From contig NZ_CABFMQ020000131.1 in NCBI RefSeq assembly GCF_901905185.1, positions 118,773 through 182,772 on the forward strand: a stretch of 64,000 nucleotides of DNA, in the 5' to 3' direction. The notes under the pieces were generated by a model, which had not been told where the DNA came from, made no database searches, and worked only from the letters and a program-made list of their open reading frames with translations. This stretch comes from Methylocella tundrae. Its GTDB lineage: Bacteria > Pseudomonadota > Alphaproteobacteria > Rhizobiales > Beijerinckiaceae. Within the stretch, counting starts at the first letter, position 1, and each line of letters begins with the position of its first letter. A program made the position numbers and the translations under genes. This document shows positions 16,952 through 25,639 of this stretch, one piece after another.

Positions 16952-17743
16952 ATGGAGCGCATGGGAATGGGAAAGGTTTCGGGTCTTTATCGATATCCGG
17001 TCAAGGGCTTTACAGCGCAGCCGCTGACGGAAGTGGCCGTCATGCCGGCGGCCGGATTTCCAAAAGACCGGTTTTACGCCTTCAGCAAGGGCACGCTTCA
17101 GCCGAGCGATTATGAGGCCGCGCCCCGTCCGAAAACCGATTTTCTGATGCTGCTGCTGCATGAACAATTGGCGAAGCTTGATGCAAAATTCGATGATGGC
17201 GATGATGATCGCCTGTCGCTCTCAATGGGCGGCAAGCCGTTGTTCAGCGGTTCGCTGACCCAGGCCGAGGACGTTGAGCGTCTTGAGCAATTCATCGCGG
17301 CTTTTATGAACGGCAAGGTGTCGGGACAGCCGAAACTGCTGCGTATCGAAGGGCGCCAGTTCACTGATGTGGCGGTGACGAGCGAAGCCATGATGCGGGC
17401 GGTCTCGCTGATCAATCTGAAGTCTGTGCGCGTTCTTGAAGAGGCTGTCGGCGCGCCGGTCGATCCGTTGCGCTTTCGCGCCAATATCTATTTCGAAGGC
17501 GACAACCCCTGGGAGGAATTCGACTGGATCGGCAAGGAGGTTCGCATCGGTCCCGCCGGCGCCGTCGGCGTTTTGCGCACGAAGCGCTGTGGCGCGACCA
17601 ACGTCAATCCAGCGACGGCGGAGCGTGACCGCAATCTGCCCGCGGCCCTTGTTCGCGCCTTCAATCATCCGGACATGGGCATCTATGTCGAAATGAAAGA
17701 GGGCGCCGATATCGCTCTTGGCGACGTCATCGCTCTCGCCTAG
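16952..17743 (+). CDS. MOSC domain protein
   Basis: A 263-residue protein with an N-terminal MOSC beta-barrel (starting with GLYRYPVKGF) and a C-terminal MOSC domain. The conserved cysteine is in RTKRCGATNVNP, the position that in related YcbX/mARC proteins binds the molybdenum cofactor. Family members reduce N-hydroxylated compounds or transfer sulfur. No ferredoxin domain is fused, but a separate 2Fe-2S ferredoxin gene lies 1.3 kb away. An internal ATG (codon 4, 16961, or codon 6) could also be the start. Its stop TAG is the first triplet of repeat copy B. Confidence 0.85.
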   Translation: MERMGMGKVSGLYRYPVKGFTAQPLTEVAVMPAAGFPKDRFYAFSKGTLQPSDYEAAPRPKTDFLMLLLHEQLAKLDAKFDDGDDDRLSLSMGGKPLFSGSLTQAEDVERLEQFIAAFMNGKVSGQPKLLRIEGRQFTDVAVTSEAMMRAVSLINLKSVRVLEEAVGAPVDPLRFRANIYFEGDNPWEEFDWIGKEVRIGPAGAVGVLRTKRCGATNVNPATAERDRNLPAALVRAFNHPDMGIYVEMKEGADIALGDVIALA

Positions 17744-17856
17744 AGCATATTCCGATCCGATCGGTTCGATCTGATCGACAAGGATATGCTCTAGTTTTTG
17801 AAACTGGAGCGATTTCTGATCGATCGAATGACTCCATTCGATCGGAAAGCGCTCTA
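17741..17856 (-). repeat. Dispersed inverted-repeat element, copy B
   Basis: A 116-base copy in the opposite orientation to copy A, with TAGAGCATATTCCGATC at its left end and GATCGGAAAGCGCTCTA at its right end. Its reverse complement aligns with copy A over the full length with only scattered differences. The left TAG is the stop codon of the MOSC gene. Confidence 0.85.
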
Positions 17857-17948
17857 GGGTCAAGCGATCGGCCCTTGCGGGAATGGCGGCCCTTGTCATC
17901 TGCAGCTTTTGAACGGACGGTCGCGCAGCGGTCGTCGATTGAGGTTTT

Positions 17949-18923
17949 ATGGCGCAGCCTGGAGACGTTTTGGACGCTTCGAACGCATGGCCCGAGCTTG
18001 ACTACGCGGCCGGCCGGGAGACCTATGAGACGCTGCATCTGTTGACGCAGATCGTCGGCAAGATCCGGCTGTCGCGAACGCCCTGGCTCAATCACTCCTG
18101 GCATGTGACGCTTTATGTCTGCGCGCGAGGGTTGACGACTTCGCCAATCCCCTACGGCGAAGGCACGTTCGAGATCTGCTTCGACTTTATCGCGCACCGG
18201 CTGATCGTCGAGACGAGCGATGGCCAAAGGTGGCATATGCCGCTCCGGTCTTCGACCATCGCCGATCTTTATGCGACGCTCATGGCGGGGCTCGCCGGCT
18301 TGGGCGTCCGATTGGCGATCAATGAAACGCCGAACGAACTCCCGGACCCGATCCGCTTCAGCGAAGACAGGCTGCACGGCCACTATGATCCAGATCAGGC
18401 GCATCGCTTCTGGGAAGCGTTGCTGCGCATTGATCGTGTCTTTAAGCTGTTTCGCACCGGTTTTCTCGGCAAATGCAGCCCTGTGCATTTCTTCTGGGGC
18501 AGTTTCGATCTCGCCGTGACACGCTTCTCCGGGCGGCGCGCGCCGCTGCATCCGGGCGGCGTTCCCTATCTTCCCGACAGCGTCGTGCGCGAGGCCTATT
18601 CGCATGAGGTGAGCAGCGCTGGCTTCTGGCCGGGCGGCGGCGGAATCGATTATCCAGCGTTCTATTCCTATGCCTATCCGGCGCCGCCCGGCTTTTCCTC
18701 GGCTGTCCTGCGTCCGCAACGGGCGTTTTTCAGCACAGACTTGCAGGAGTTCATCCTGCCTTACGACTGCGTGCGAACGGCGCCTGCGCCGGACGAGGCT
18801 TTGCTGCAATTTCTACAGAGCACTTATGATGCGGCCGCCGTTGGCGCCGCATGGGATCGCGCTTCGCTTGAATGCGGGCCCGGGGAAATCGGGCGTCCCC
18901 GCGCGATCTCCGCCCCGCTTTGA
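17949..18923 (+). CDS. DUF5996 family protein
   Basis: A 324-residue soluble protein of the DUF5996 family, recognised by the WPELDYAAGRETYETLHLLTQIVGKIRL start, the NHSWHVTLYVCARGLTT segment and the late histidine-containing PVHFFWGSFDLAVTRFSGRRAP motif. No signal peptide or transmembrane helix is evident. The histidine- and tryptophan-rich motifs suggest a ligand or metal site, but the family has no known activity. It is monocistronic; sdaA follows 115 bases later. Confidence 0.8.
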   Translation: MAQPGDVLDASNAWPELDYAAGRETYETLHLLTQIVGKIRLSRTPWLNHSWHVTLYVCARGLTTSPIPYGEGTFEICFDFIAHRLIVETSDGQRWHMPLRSSTIADLYATLMAGLAGLGVRLAINETPNELPDPIRFSEDRLHGHYDPDQAHRFWEALLRIDRVFKLFRTGFLGKCSPVHFFWGSFDLAVTRFSGRRAPLHPGGVPYLPDSVVREAYSHEVSSAGFWPGGGGIDYPAFYSYAYPAPPGFSSAVLRPQRAFFSTDLQEFILPYDCVRTAPAPDEALLQFLQSTYDAAAVGAAWDRASLECGPGEIGRPRAISAPL

Positions 18924-19038
18924 GGGCGCCCGCTTTCAGCGGCGCCTGCCTCAAAACATGGCGATTTCCCTGGTTTCCATTATCTATATCCCAAGACCGC
19001 GGCGTCCGGCTCAGCGGCGGCGCTGATGGATTGGCGGC

Positions 19039-20409
19039 ATGATCAGCATTTTCGAATTGTTCAAGATAGGCATCGGGCCTTCGTCTTCGCATACCATGGG
19101 GCCGATGAAGGCGGCGGGCGCCTTTGTCCAGTCTCTCGCCGAAGCCGGCGATCTCAACGCCGCCGCTCGCGTGCGGGTTGATCTTTATGGATCGCTCGCC
19201 TGGACCGGCAGGGGACATGCGACGGACAAGGCCGTCATTCTCGGCCTTGCCGGGGAGAGGCCCGAAACCATCGATCCCGATCGCGGCGACGAACTGGTCG
19301 CCACCGTCGCGAAAACCCACGGGCTGCCGCTCGGCGGCGTAAGGTCGGTCGCCTTCGACGCGACACGCGACATTGTTTTCGACCGGATGAGCGAAACGCC
19401 GCATCATCCGAATACGCTACGCTTCAGGGCTTTCGACGCGGAAGACAAGCCGCTGGCGGATGAGCGATGGTGTTCGATCGGCGGCGGTTTCGTCGTTCGC
19501 GAAGAGGATATGGAGACGCCGCCGATCCAGACGGTCAAAGTCCCCTATCCCTTCGCCGACGCGGCGGAGCTTCTCGATATCGGCGCTGCGACCGGCCTTG
19601 CCATCGCAGAGATCGTCGAGGCCAATGAATGCGCCTTGCGGCCGCGGCAAGAGGTCGAACGGAATCTTGCCGCGATCATCGAGGCCATGATGAATTGCAT
19701 CGATCGCGGCCTCAGATTCGATGGCGAATTGCCTGGCGGTCTTCGCGTGCGGCGTCGCGCCAAGATGCTGCTTGCCCGCTTTGAGGCGGACCGCCTCAAC
19801 AATCAGCGCCCGCCCCATGAAATCATGGATCGGATCAGCCTCTTTGCGATCGCCGTCAATGAGGAAAACGCCGCGGGCGGCCGGGTCGTCACGGCGCCGA
19901 CGAATGGCGCGGCAGGGGTCGTGCCCGCGGTGCTGCGCTACTATCGCGACTATTGCCCCGGCGCCTCGGAGGCGGGGATGCGCGCCTTCCTGTTGACGGC
20001 CGCGGCGGTGGGCGCGCTCTTCAAGATGAACGCCTCGATCTCCGGCGCCGAAGTCGGTTGCCAGGGAGAGGTCGGCGTCGCCTGCTCGATGGCGGCGGCG
20101 GGTCTTGCCGCAGCGCTTGGCGGCAGCAATGAAAAGATCGAGAACGCCGCCGAGATCGGCATGGAGCATCATTTGGGCATGACCTGCGATCCGATTGGGG
20201 GCCTCGTCCAGATTCCGTGCATTGAGCGCAACGCCTTCGGCGCGGTGAAGGCGGTCAACGCGGCCTCGCTGGCGCTGAATGGCGATGGCGTCCATCGGGT
20301 GTCGCTCGATCAGGTCATCGCAACCATGTATCAGACCGGCGCCGACATGCAGACGAAGTACAAGGAAACCTCGCAAGGGGGCCTTGCGGTCAATTTCACC
20401 GAGTGCTGA
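19039..20409 (+). CDS. sdaA: L-serine ammonia-lyase (iron-sulfur)
   Basis: A 456-residue single-chain serine dehydratase that converts L-serine to pyruvate and ammonia. The N-terminal domain begins ISIFELFKIGIGPSSSHTMGPM, the family hallmark. The catalytic domain has cysteines in VGCQGEVGVACS and TCDPIGGLVQIPC for the 4Fe-4S cluster. The chain ends in TEC; in the Legionella enzyme the C-terminal cysteine occupies the cluster as a tail-in-mouth ligand. In a serine-cycle methylotroph the enzyme competes for a central intermediate, so its control would matter. Confidence 0.95.
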   Translation: MISIFELFKIGIGPSSSHTMGPMKAAGAFVQSLAEAGDLNAAARVRVDLYGSLAWTGRGHATDKAVILGLAGERPETIDPDRGDELVATVAKTHGLPLGGVRSVAFDATRDIVFDRMSETPHHPNTLRFRAFDAEDKPLADERWCSIGGGFVVREEDMETPPIQTVKVPYPFADAAELLDIGAATGLAIAEIVEANECALRPRQEVERNLAAIIEAMMNCIDRGLRFDGELPGGLRVRRRAKMLLARFEADRLNNQRPPHEIMDRISLFAIAVNEENAAGGRVVTAPTNGAAGVVPAVLRYYRDYCPGASEAGMRAFLLTAAAVGALFKMNASISGAEVGCQGEVGVACSMAAAGLAAALGGSNEKIENAAEIGMEHHLGMTCDPIGGLVQIPCIERNAFGAVKAVNAASLALNGDGVHRVSLDQVIATMYQTGADMQTKYKETSQGGLAVNFTEC

Positions 20410-20427
20410 CCCACAGGGCGGCGCCGC

Positions 20428-21480
20428 TCATGACGCGGCCGCCGTCTCGTCGTAGGGGTTGTCGATCATGGGCTTCATCGGCGTTCCCTGAAGATCATCG
20501 CCCTTGCGGAACATGTCGCGGTTCTGGAATCCGCTCGCGCCCTTCGCGTCGCGCAGTTTCTCAATTTCCTGCTCGTGTCCCTCGAGAAACTTGCTCCATT
20601 TATTGTGGTCGCTAAGAAATTTGTCGGCGGTCGTTATGAACTTTTCTTCGTGGTTGAGGATCGCTATGGGGCTCAACGGAACGCCGAACATCAAAAGCGC
20701 CCACAAAAATGCAGTCATGTTGTGTTGCCCCGGCTTGTAGTGCCCGCTGTCGGTCCGAATTCCGAGGATGCGGCCGCTTCTGATAAGGATCGTGCCGGCC
20801 ATCATAACCCGCGCGCCGGAGGTATATGATGAATGAAATCTGAACTCGGCCTTGTCCTGTTTCGTCATATAGAGTTCGCGGTCGAGCGTCATGATGAAGC
20901 CGGAGTAGCTCGGGGTTTGGCCTCCCATCTCCATTCCTCTCTTCATCTCGACATAGCCGCGATAGGACCAGGCGAGCTCCCTCTTGAGGCTCCTGGAGTT
21001 TTCCCACCACGGAACCTGGTAGGCGAGCGTGTCCTTGAACCAGACGCGGTATCTTGCGCGCTCATCATCGCTGAAAGGCTTCATCGGCGCGCTCTGATCG
21101 GTGACGTGGCCGCCTGCGCTCATGCCAAGGCCAACGAACTCCTTCAGCGCATTGGAAAGCTCGACGTCGGTCTGAACGACGAAGGCCAGCTTGAGCAGCT
21201 TCACGATCGCCGCGAACAGATTCATCATCGCGGGATATCGCCCCTTCTCGCATTTCTTGTTGCCGGAGTGGAGGCTCTTTACCCAAAAGTCGATGGTGAG
21301 AAAAAGGTCGCAAAGGATGAGGCTTTGGCGGGGGAGATCCAATCCGGCCGTGTGATAGTCTTCGACCAGCTGATCGATCCGCATGAGGATAATGTCCTGC
21401 TTCCTGACCGCGAAAGTCACGTTGGAATCGCGCATCCAAAGGTTGAGGGATGGAACGTCTTTATATTCAACTGGGGTCAT
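20428..21480 (-). CDS. Unrecognised protein with a plant IQM-like HSS...SGHY motif
   Basis: A 350-residue soluble protein; the start at 21480 has an AAGGAGA site eight bases upstream. No signal peptide is visible. The N-terminal half is helical in character with many charged residues. In the second half, a stretch beginning FRFHSSYTSGARVMMAG and continuing to SGHYKPGQHNM resembles the HSS...GG..AAG...SGHYxP pattern that I remember from plant IQM (IQ-motif calmodulin-binding) proteins and some fungal and Legionella-type effector proteins. The C-terminus is Lys/Asp-rich. Function is unknown; a toxin, an effector or an enzyme acting on a nucleotide or sugar are possibilities only. Confidence 0.7.
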   Translation of the reverse strand: MTPVEYKDVPSLNLWMRDSNVTFAVRKQDIILMRIDQLVEDYHTAGLDLPRQSLILCDLFLTIDFWVKSLHSGNKKCEKGRYPAMMNLFAAIVKLLKLAFVVQTDVELSNALKEFVGLGMSAGGHVTDQSAPMKPFSDDERARYRVWFKDTLAYQVPWWENSRSLKRELAWSYRGYVEMKRGMEMGGQTPSYSGFIMTLDRELYMTKQDKAEFRFHSSYTSGARVMMAGTILIRSGRILGIRTDSGHYKPGQHNMTAFLWALLMFGVPLSPIAILNHEEKFITTADKFLSDHNKWSKFLEGHEQEIEKLRDAKGASGFQNRDMFRKGDDLQGTPMKPMIDNPYDETAAAS

Positions 21481-21588
21481 GGCGCTGTCTCCTTTCACGG
21501 AACATCTCGCCGCTCGCGGCGGTTCTGAAAGGATAGAAGCGCAAATTCGCGGCCCCGCGTGTGGGCGATCCCACATGTCGGCGGCAAG

Positions 21589-22575
21589 TCAGCCGGCCGT
21601 GTTTTCCCACACCTGCCCCGGACGCAGGGCGATGAAGCGCCGCGGCGCGATGGCATAGGCCTCAAGGGCCTCGGCCAGCGCTTTTTCAGGGGCGTCATGG
21701 TCTTCGTCACTAAGACAGAAGGTTCCCCAATGCACGCCGAGCGCCTGACGCGCGCCGCAATCGCGCATGATCTTCACGGCCTCCGCCGGATCGACGTGCT
21801 GCGGCGCCATCAACCAGCGCGGCTCATAGGCCCCGATGGGGATGAGCGCTACCGCGGGCGAGCCGAATCTCTTGCGCACGCCACGAAAGATGGAGCCATC
21901 GCCATAGCCAGTGTCGCCCGCGATATAGACGAGGCCGGCCGGCGCCTCGAGCGCGAAGCCGCCCCAGAGCGCCATGCGGCGATCGCGCAGGCCGCGGGCG
22001 GACCAGTGGTCGGCGGGCGTGATCGTCGCCGCCACATGAGGCGACAGAACGAAGCGTTCGCCCCAGTCGCCGGTCGTCACCGCGATCGCGGGATAGGCCG
22101 CCCTGATCACGCGATCATTGCCGAGCGGCGCCACGATGAGCGGGCGATGCGCGCGCCAAAGCCGAATCAGGGTCGCGACATCCAGATGGTCATAGTGATT
22201 GTGCGTCACCAGCACGACATCGATCGGCGGCAGATCGTCGAAGGCGATGCCTGGAGCGTTAAAGCGCCTCGGCCCGGCGAAGGAGAAGGGGCTCGCGCGC
22301 TCCGACCAATGCGGATCGACGAGGATATTGCAGCCGGCGGCCTGGATCAGAAAAGACGCGTGACCGACCAAGGCGATGCGCAATGTTTCGACCCGCTCCG
22401 GCGGGCGATCCTTGTAAGGACTCGGCACGCCTTGCGGCCATTTCGCTTTCTGGCCGTTCAGCCGCCACCGCAGCAGCGCGCGCAGAGGCGGCGTCTCGCG
22501 GCGCCGGCCCGGATTGAAGAAGCGTTCGCCGTCGAAATGATCTGAAGCCGGACCTTCGTAATAAGGATTGGGCAT
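21589..22575 (-). CDS. Metallo-beta-lactamase-fold hydrolase, NAPE-PLD/UlaG-like
   Basis: A 328-residue metal-dependent hydrolase. The start at 22575 gives an N-terminus MPNPYYEGPASDHFDGERFFNP that is typical of the NAPE-PLD-like bacterial group. The metal site is THNHYDHLD, with later ligands in the ADHWSARG, AGDTGYG and GVHWGTF segments. Family members hydrolyse phosphodiester-type substrates; the true substrate is unknown. It is encoded on the same strand as the unrecognised protein at 20428-21480 and 108 bases upstream of it, so a common transcript is possible. Confidence 0.85.
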   Translation of the reverse strand: MPNPYYEGPASDHFDGERFFNPGRRRETPPLRALLRWRLNGQKAKWPQGVPSPYKDRPPERVETLRIALVGHASFLIQAAGCNILVDPHWSERASPFSFAGPRRFNAPGIAFDDLPPIDVVLVTHNHYDHLDVATLIRLWRAHRPLIVAPLGNDRVIRAAYPAIAVTTGDWGERFVLSPHVAATITPADHWSARGLRDRRMALWGGFALEAPAGLVYIAGDTGYGDGSIFRGVRKRFGSPAVALIPIGAYEPRWLMAPQHVDPAEAVKIMRDCGARQALGVHWGTFCLSDEDHDAPEKALAEALEAYAIAPRRFIALRPGQVWENTAG

Positions 22576-22759
22576 AGAATGGTCTCCGGGGCGCAGTTGC
22601 GGGCGAGCGAGGCTCTCTTCACCCAACCATCATTTCCCAAAACCGGATGCTGGTCTTCGGATAAAATAATGCGATATCAGACAATGCAACTGGCTTGGTC
22701 TGGATCCAATTCAAAAACAACAAGTTGCGATCATAGAGGAAGGTCGGGGAAAGCGCGTC

Positions 22760-23365
22760 ATGACGATCGAAGCTCGTGCGGAGGAAGGCCTGCTCGCCCT
22801 GCTCGAAAGCCGCCGCTCGGCGGGTGGCGGCCTGATCGGGGAGCCGGGGCCAAACGAGGGCCAGCTTCGCCGCCTGCTGACGATCGCCGCTCGCGCGCCG
22901 GATCATGGCGTGCTCGAACCCTGGCGCTTCATCGTCATTGAGGGCGACGCCCGGGCGCAAGCGAGCGAAAAGCTGGCTGAATGCTACCTGGCCGAGAATG
23001 CGGCGATGGAGCCTGGCAAGCTGCAGAAATTCGCCGCCATCATGGCGCGCGTCTTCACATCGTCACCGGTCGTGGTGATCGTCGTGAGCCGGACCGACGG
23101 GACCGCGAAAATTCCCGTCTTTGAACAGGAATTGTCCGCCGGAGCGGTCTGCATGAATCTTCTCACCGCGGCGCATGCGATGGGGTTCGCGGCCAATTGG
23201 GTGACAGGCTTTGCGGCCTCGAGTCCTCGCGCCCGCAAGGTCCTCGGCGCCGCGGAAGACGAAAAAATCGCAGGCGTCATTTTCATAGGAACGGCGAAAG
23301 AAAAACCGGCGGATCGCAAACGCCCGGACGTCGATGCGATTACCACAAGGTGGCGCAACCTCTGA
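22760..23365 (+). CDS. Nitroreductase family protein (YdjA-like)
   Basis: A 201-residue FMN-dependent oxidoreductase of the minimal nitroreductase type. The arginine-serine region ESRRSAGGGL near the N-terminus and the GAVCMNLLTAAHAMGFAANWVTG helix that packs over the flavin are diagnostic; VFIGTA near the end is also typical. Natural substrate unknown. It converges on the MocR-type regulator with 14 bases between stops. Its place just outside the Nit1C operon may be coincidental. Confidence 0.88.
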   Translation: MTIEARAEEGLLALLESRRSAGGGLIGEPGPNEGQLRRLLTIAARAPDHGVLEPWRFIVIEGDARAQASEKLAECYLAENAAMEPGKLQKFAAIMARVFTSSPVVVIVVSRTDGTAKIPVFEQELSAGAVCMNLLTAAHAMGFAANWVTGFAASSPRARKVLGAAEDEKIAGVIFIGTAKEKPADRKRPDVDAITTRWRNL

Positions 23366-23379
23366 CGCCGTGTGCGCTC

Positions 23380-24762
23380 CTAAAGAAATGTCGAGGCGAG
23401 CGCAGGGGATTCTTGCAGCGCATGCGCCATGAATTCGAGCGCGTTGCGGACGTCGGCGCGCCGGGTCGGGCCGCCGAGGCAGACCCGCACAGCTTCCGGC
23501 GGCGCCCCATCGGCCGTAAAGGCGTCGCTCGCGACAATGCCGATGCGCGTTGATCGCATATGCTCGGCGAAGGCCGATCTCGTCCATGGCTTCGGCAGTG
23601 TCAGCCACAGGTTGAAACTCATCGGGTCGGCGCGAAACGCGCCTTTTGGCAGCAGCTCGGTCGCAAGGGCCTGGCGCGCCGCTGTCTCCGTGCGGATGAA
23701 GCGCAAGATGGCGTCGGCCGCGCCGTCTTCGATCCAGCGCGTGACCAGCGCGACTGTGAGAGGCGAGGCCATAACGCAGGAGGCGCGCACCGACGCGGCG
23801 AAGGGCCATCCAGAGCGCGCGTCGGGGGTCAGGACATAGGCCGCGCGAAGACCGGCGCCAATGCACTTCGACAGGCCGGCGACGTGCCAGGTGAGGTCCG
23901 GCGCGATCGCCGCGAAGGGGGCAGGGCCGCGCAACGGAATGAAGCCATAGGCGTCGTCCTCGACAATCGGCACGCCGAACCGCCGGGCGACGGCGGCGAT
24001 GGCGGTGCGGCGCGCTTCCGGAATCGTCAGCGTCGTCGGGTTTTGCAGCGTCGGATTGAGGTAGAGCGCCTTTGGCTTCAGCCGCGCGCAGGCCTGCGCG
24101 AAGGCGTCCGGATCGACGCCGTCCTCATCCATCGCGAGGCCGTGCAGATTGACGCCCAGTTGCGCGGCGATCGAACGCGCGCCCGGATAGGTGATCGCCT
24201 CCGAGAGGATTGTTTCGCCGGGCTTGGCGAGGATGCCAAAGATTGCGAGCAGCGCGGGATGGGCGCCGGGCGTCACGAAAAGGCGCTCATGTGACGGCAC
24301 CAGCGCGCGCCGCCCGAGCCAGTTCGAGGCTGCGTCCTTATCGGCGGGCGAACCGCCAAATCCCTGATAGCGCAGCAGCGGGACAAGATCCTGCGAGACG
24401 GCCTCGACGCCTGCGCGCATGCGCTGGATGAGATCGGGGTCGTCGGGTTCGGGAGGCAGATTCATGGAGAGATCGACGAGGTCTTGCCGCGCCGGCCCGG
24501 CGGATCGTTGCGGCTTCGCCCTGGCGCTGACGAAGGTGCCTTGGCCGACCCGCGACTCGATCAACCCGCGCTTTTGCGCTTCGACATAGCCGCGGGCCAC
24601 GGTGGTGAAATCGACGGCGAGGCGGCTCGCCAGCTTACGTTGAGGCGGCAGCCGGTCGCCGACGGCGAGCCGACCGGTTTTGAGATCGTTCGCGATGACG
24701 TCCGCGATCGCGAGGTAAAGCGGCTTATCGCTGCCGCTCAGATCAGGCGTCCAGTCAGGCAT
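23380..24762 (-). CDS. MocR-type PLP-dependent transcriptional regulator
   Basis: A 460-residue regulator with an N-terminal GntR winged helix (about residues 10-75, including PPQRKLASRLAVDFTTVARGYVEAQ and the VGQGTFV wing) fused to a fold-type I aminotransferase-like domain. The PLP site is supported by DDAYGF and by the SKCIGAG lysine. Such proteins sense PLP, amino acids or amines. It is divergent from the Nit1C operon across 362 bases, a layout often seen for local regulators, but no operator is evident and regulation of that operon is only a suggestion. Confidence 0.9.
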   Translation of the reverse strand: MPDWTPDLSGSDKPLYLAIADVIANDLKTGRLAVGDRLPPQRKLASRLAVDFTTVARGYVEAQKRGLIESRVGQGTFVSARAKPQRSAGPARQDLVDLSMNLPPEPDDPDLIQRMRAGVEAVSQDLVPLLRYQGFGGSPADKDAASNWLGRRALVPSHERLFVTPGAHPALLAIFGILAKPGETILSEAITYPGARSIAAQLGVNLHGLAMDEDGVDPDAFAQACARLKPKALYLNPTLQNPTTLTIPEARRTAIAAVARRFGVPIVEDDAYGFIPLRGPAPFAAIAPDLTWHVAGLSKCIGAGLRAAYVLTPDARSGWPFAASVRASCVMASPLTVALVTRWIEDGAADAILRFIRTETAARQALATELLPKGAFRADPMSFNLWLTLPKPWTRSAFAEHMRSTRIGIVASDAFTADGAPPEAVRVCLGGPTRRADVRNALEFMAHALQESPALASTFL

Positions 24763-25124
24763 GCTGCCACATCTTTCTTACTCTTGGGCGAGGAATTGAT
24801 TCAATCCGCAAGATTGACTGTATATCGCTAAGGATCGTCGCGCATCAGATTTTTATGTGCTTCCGGTCTATCCATTCATTTCAGCCAACCGCCTCGCGGG
24901 AAATATTTAGGCGCCACCTCCTAAAACAGAGGCATTGTGCTCAATTCGCATCGCCAGCTGTAAACGCAAAAAAGCAATTGACTGCATAATTGAATGTAAA
25001 ATGACTATTTTTATGCACTTTTGAGCAAGCCATTCAATTGGCACATCAGTTGCTATCATATTCTCGTAAGCAGCCCGGAGGTTGGCGCTAACAATCCAGT
25101 CAATATACCCCGTAGGAGTTCGCA
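24763..25124. promoter_or_regulatory. AT-rich divergent promoter region upstream of the Nit1C operon
   Basis: This 362-base intergenic region is noticeably richer in A and T than its neighbours, especially 24960-25060. It contains the sigma-54 promoter listed at 25038-25053, and an AGGAG ribosome-binding site just before the start at 25125. I looked for a paired NtrC site (TGCAC-type inverted repeat) and found no convincing one; only a loose TGCAC...GAGCA lies close to the promoter. Confidence 0.7.
25038..25053 (+). promoter_or_regulatory. Sigma-54 (RpoN) promoter of the Nit1C operon
   Basis: TTGGCAC (25038-25044), five bases, TTGC (25050-25053) is an exact match to the RpoN core TGGCAC-N5-TTGC. 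The invariant GG lies at 25040-25041 and the GC at 25052-25053, which predicts a start near 25064-25066, about 60 bases before the first gene. RpoN promoters need an activator such as NtrC; its site was not identified. Confidence 0.85.
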
Positions 25125-25607
25125 ATGCCAGCAGTCACCCTGCCCGCCCATCAAAAAGGCGATGTCTTTGTCGATTATGAAGAGAAGGTTTTTGAAGACG
25201 TTCAGGCACAGCCCGGCGAAAAAGCTCTCGTCACTTTTCATACCGTCGCATTCGAAGGATCAATCGGCTTCGTCAATCTGCTGCAGGCGACGCGCCTCAA
25301 GCGCAAGGGCTTTGACACATCGATCCTCCTTTATGGTCCGGGAGTGACGCTCGGCGTGCAGCGGGGCTTCCCCAAAATCGGCGACGAAGCTTTTCCCGGC
25401 CATCAGAACTTCAACAACCAGATCACGAAATTCATCGCCGAGGGCGGCAAGGTCTACGCCTGCCGCTTCGCCCTGCAGGCCCTTTACGGCCATGGCGAGC
25501 CCTCTCTTATCCCCGGCATCAGGCCGATCAATCCGCTTGACGTGCTGGACCTCGTGCTTCTGCACCGTCGCGACAACGCTTTCATTCTCGACACCTGGAC
25601 GCTGTGA
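25125..25607 (+). CDS. MSMEG_0572/Sll0783 family nitrogen-starvation response protein
   Basis: First gene of the Nit1C operon, 160 residues, soluble. The central segment EGSIGFVNLLQATRLKRKGFDTSILLYGPGVTLGVQRGFP is the family signature and looks like a DsrE-type alpha/beta fold. In Synechocystis the homologue Sll0783 is induced by nitrogen starvation and needed for normal polyhydroxybutyrate accumulation; that is known for the family, not for this gene. Biochemical activity is unknown. Preceded by a sigma-54 promoter and an AGGAG site; the nitrilase follows 32 bases later. Confidence 0.88.
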   Translation: MPAVTLPAHQKGDVFVDYEEKVFEDVQAQPGEKALVTFHTVAFEGSIGFVNLLQATRLKRKGFDTSILLYGPGVTLGVQRGFPKIGDEAFPGHQNFNNQITKFIAEGGKVYACRFALQALYGHGEPSLIPGIRPINPLDVLDLVLLHRRDNAFILDTWTL

Positions 25608-25639
25608 CGGGCGAGCGCTTGAGCAGAGGAGAAACAGCG

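Noticed and set aside
19417..20376. 319-residue frame opposite sdaA
   Set aside because: Fully antisense to a well-supported enzyme gene, low-complexity composition, no domain.
21559..22545. 328-residue plus-strand frame across the metallo-hydrolase gene
   Set aside because: Antisense shadow of a gene with clear metal-binding motifs; its own translation has only Arg/Ala/Gly-rich sequence.
22629..22740. Sequence reminiscent of a common Rhizobiales repeat (CCCAAAACCGGATG...)
   Set aside because: Only a short, degenerate resemblance; no second copy in the window and no inverted ends.
25010..25040. Possible NtrC site TGCAC...GAGCA next to the sigma-54 promoter
   Set aside because: The second half-site is poor and the position, touching the -24 element, is too close for an RpoN activator site.
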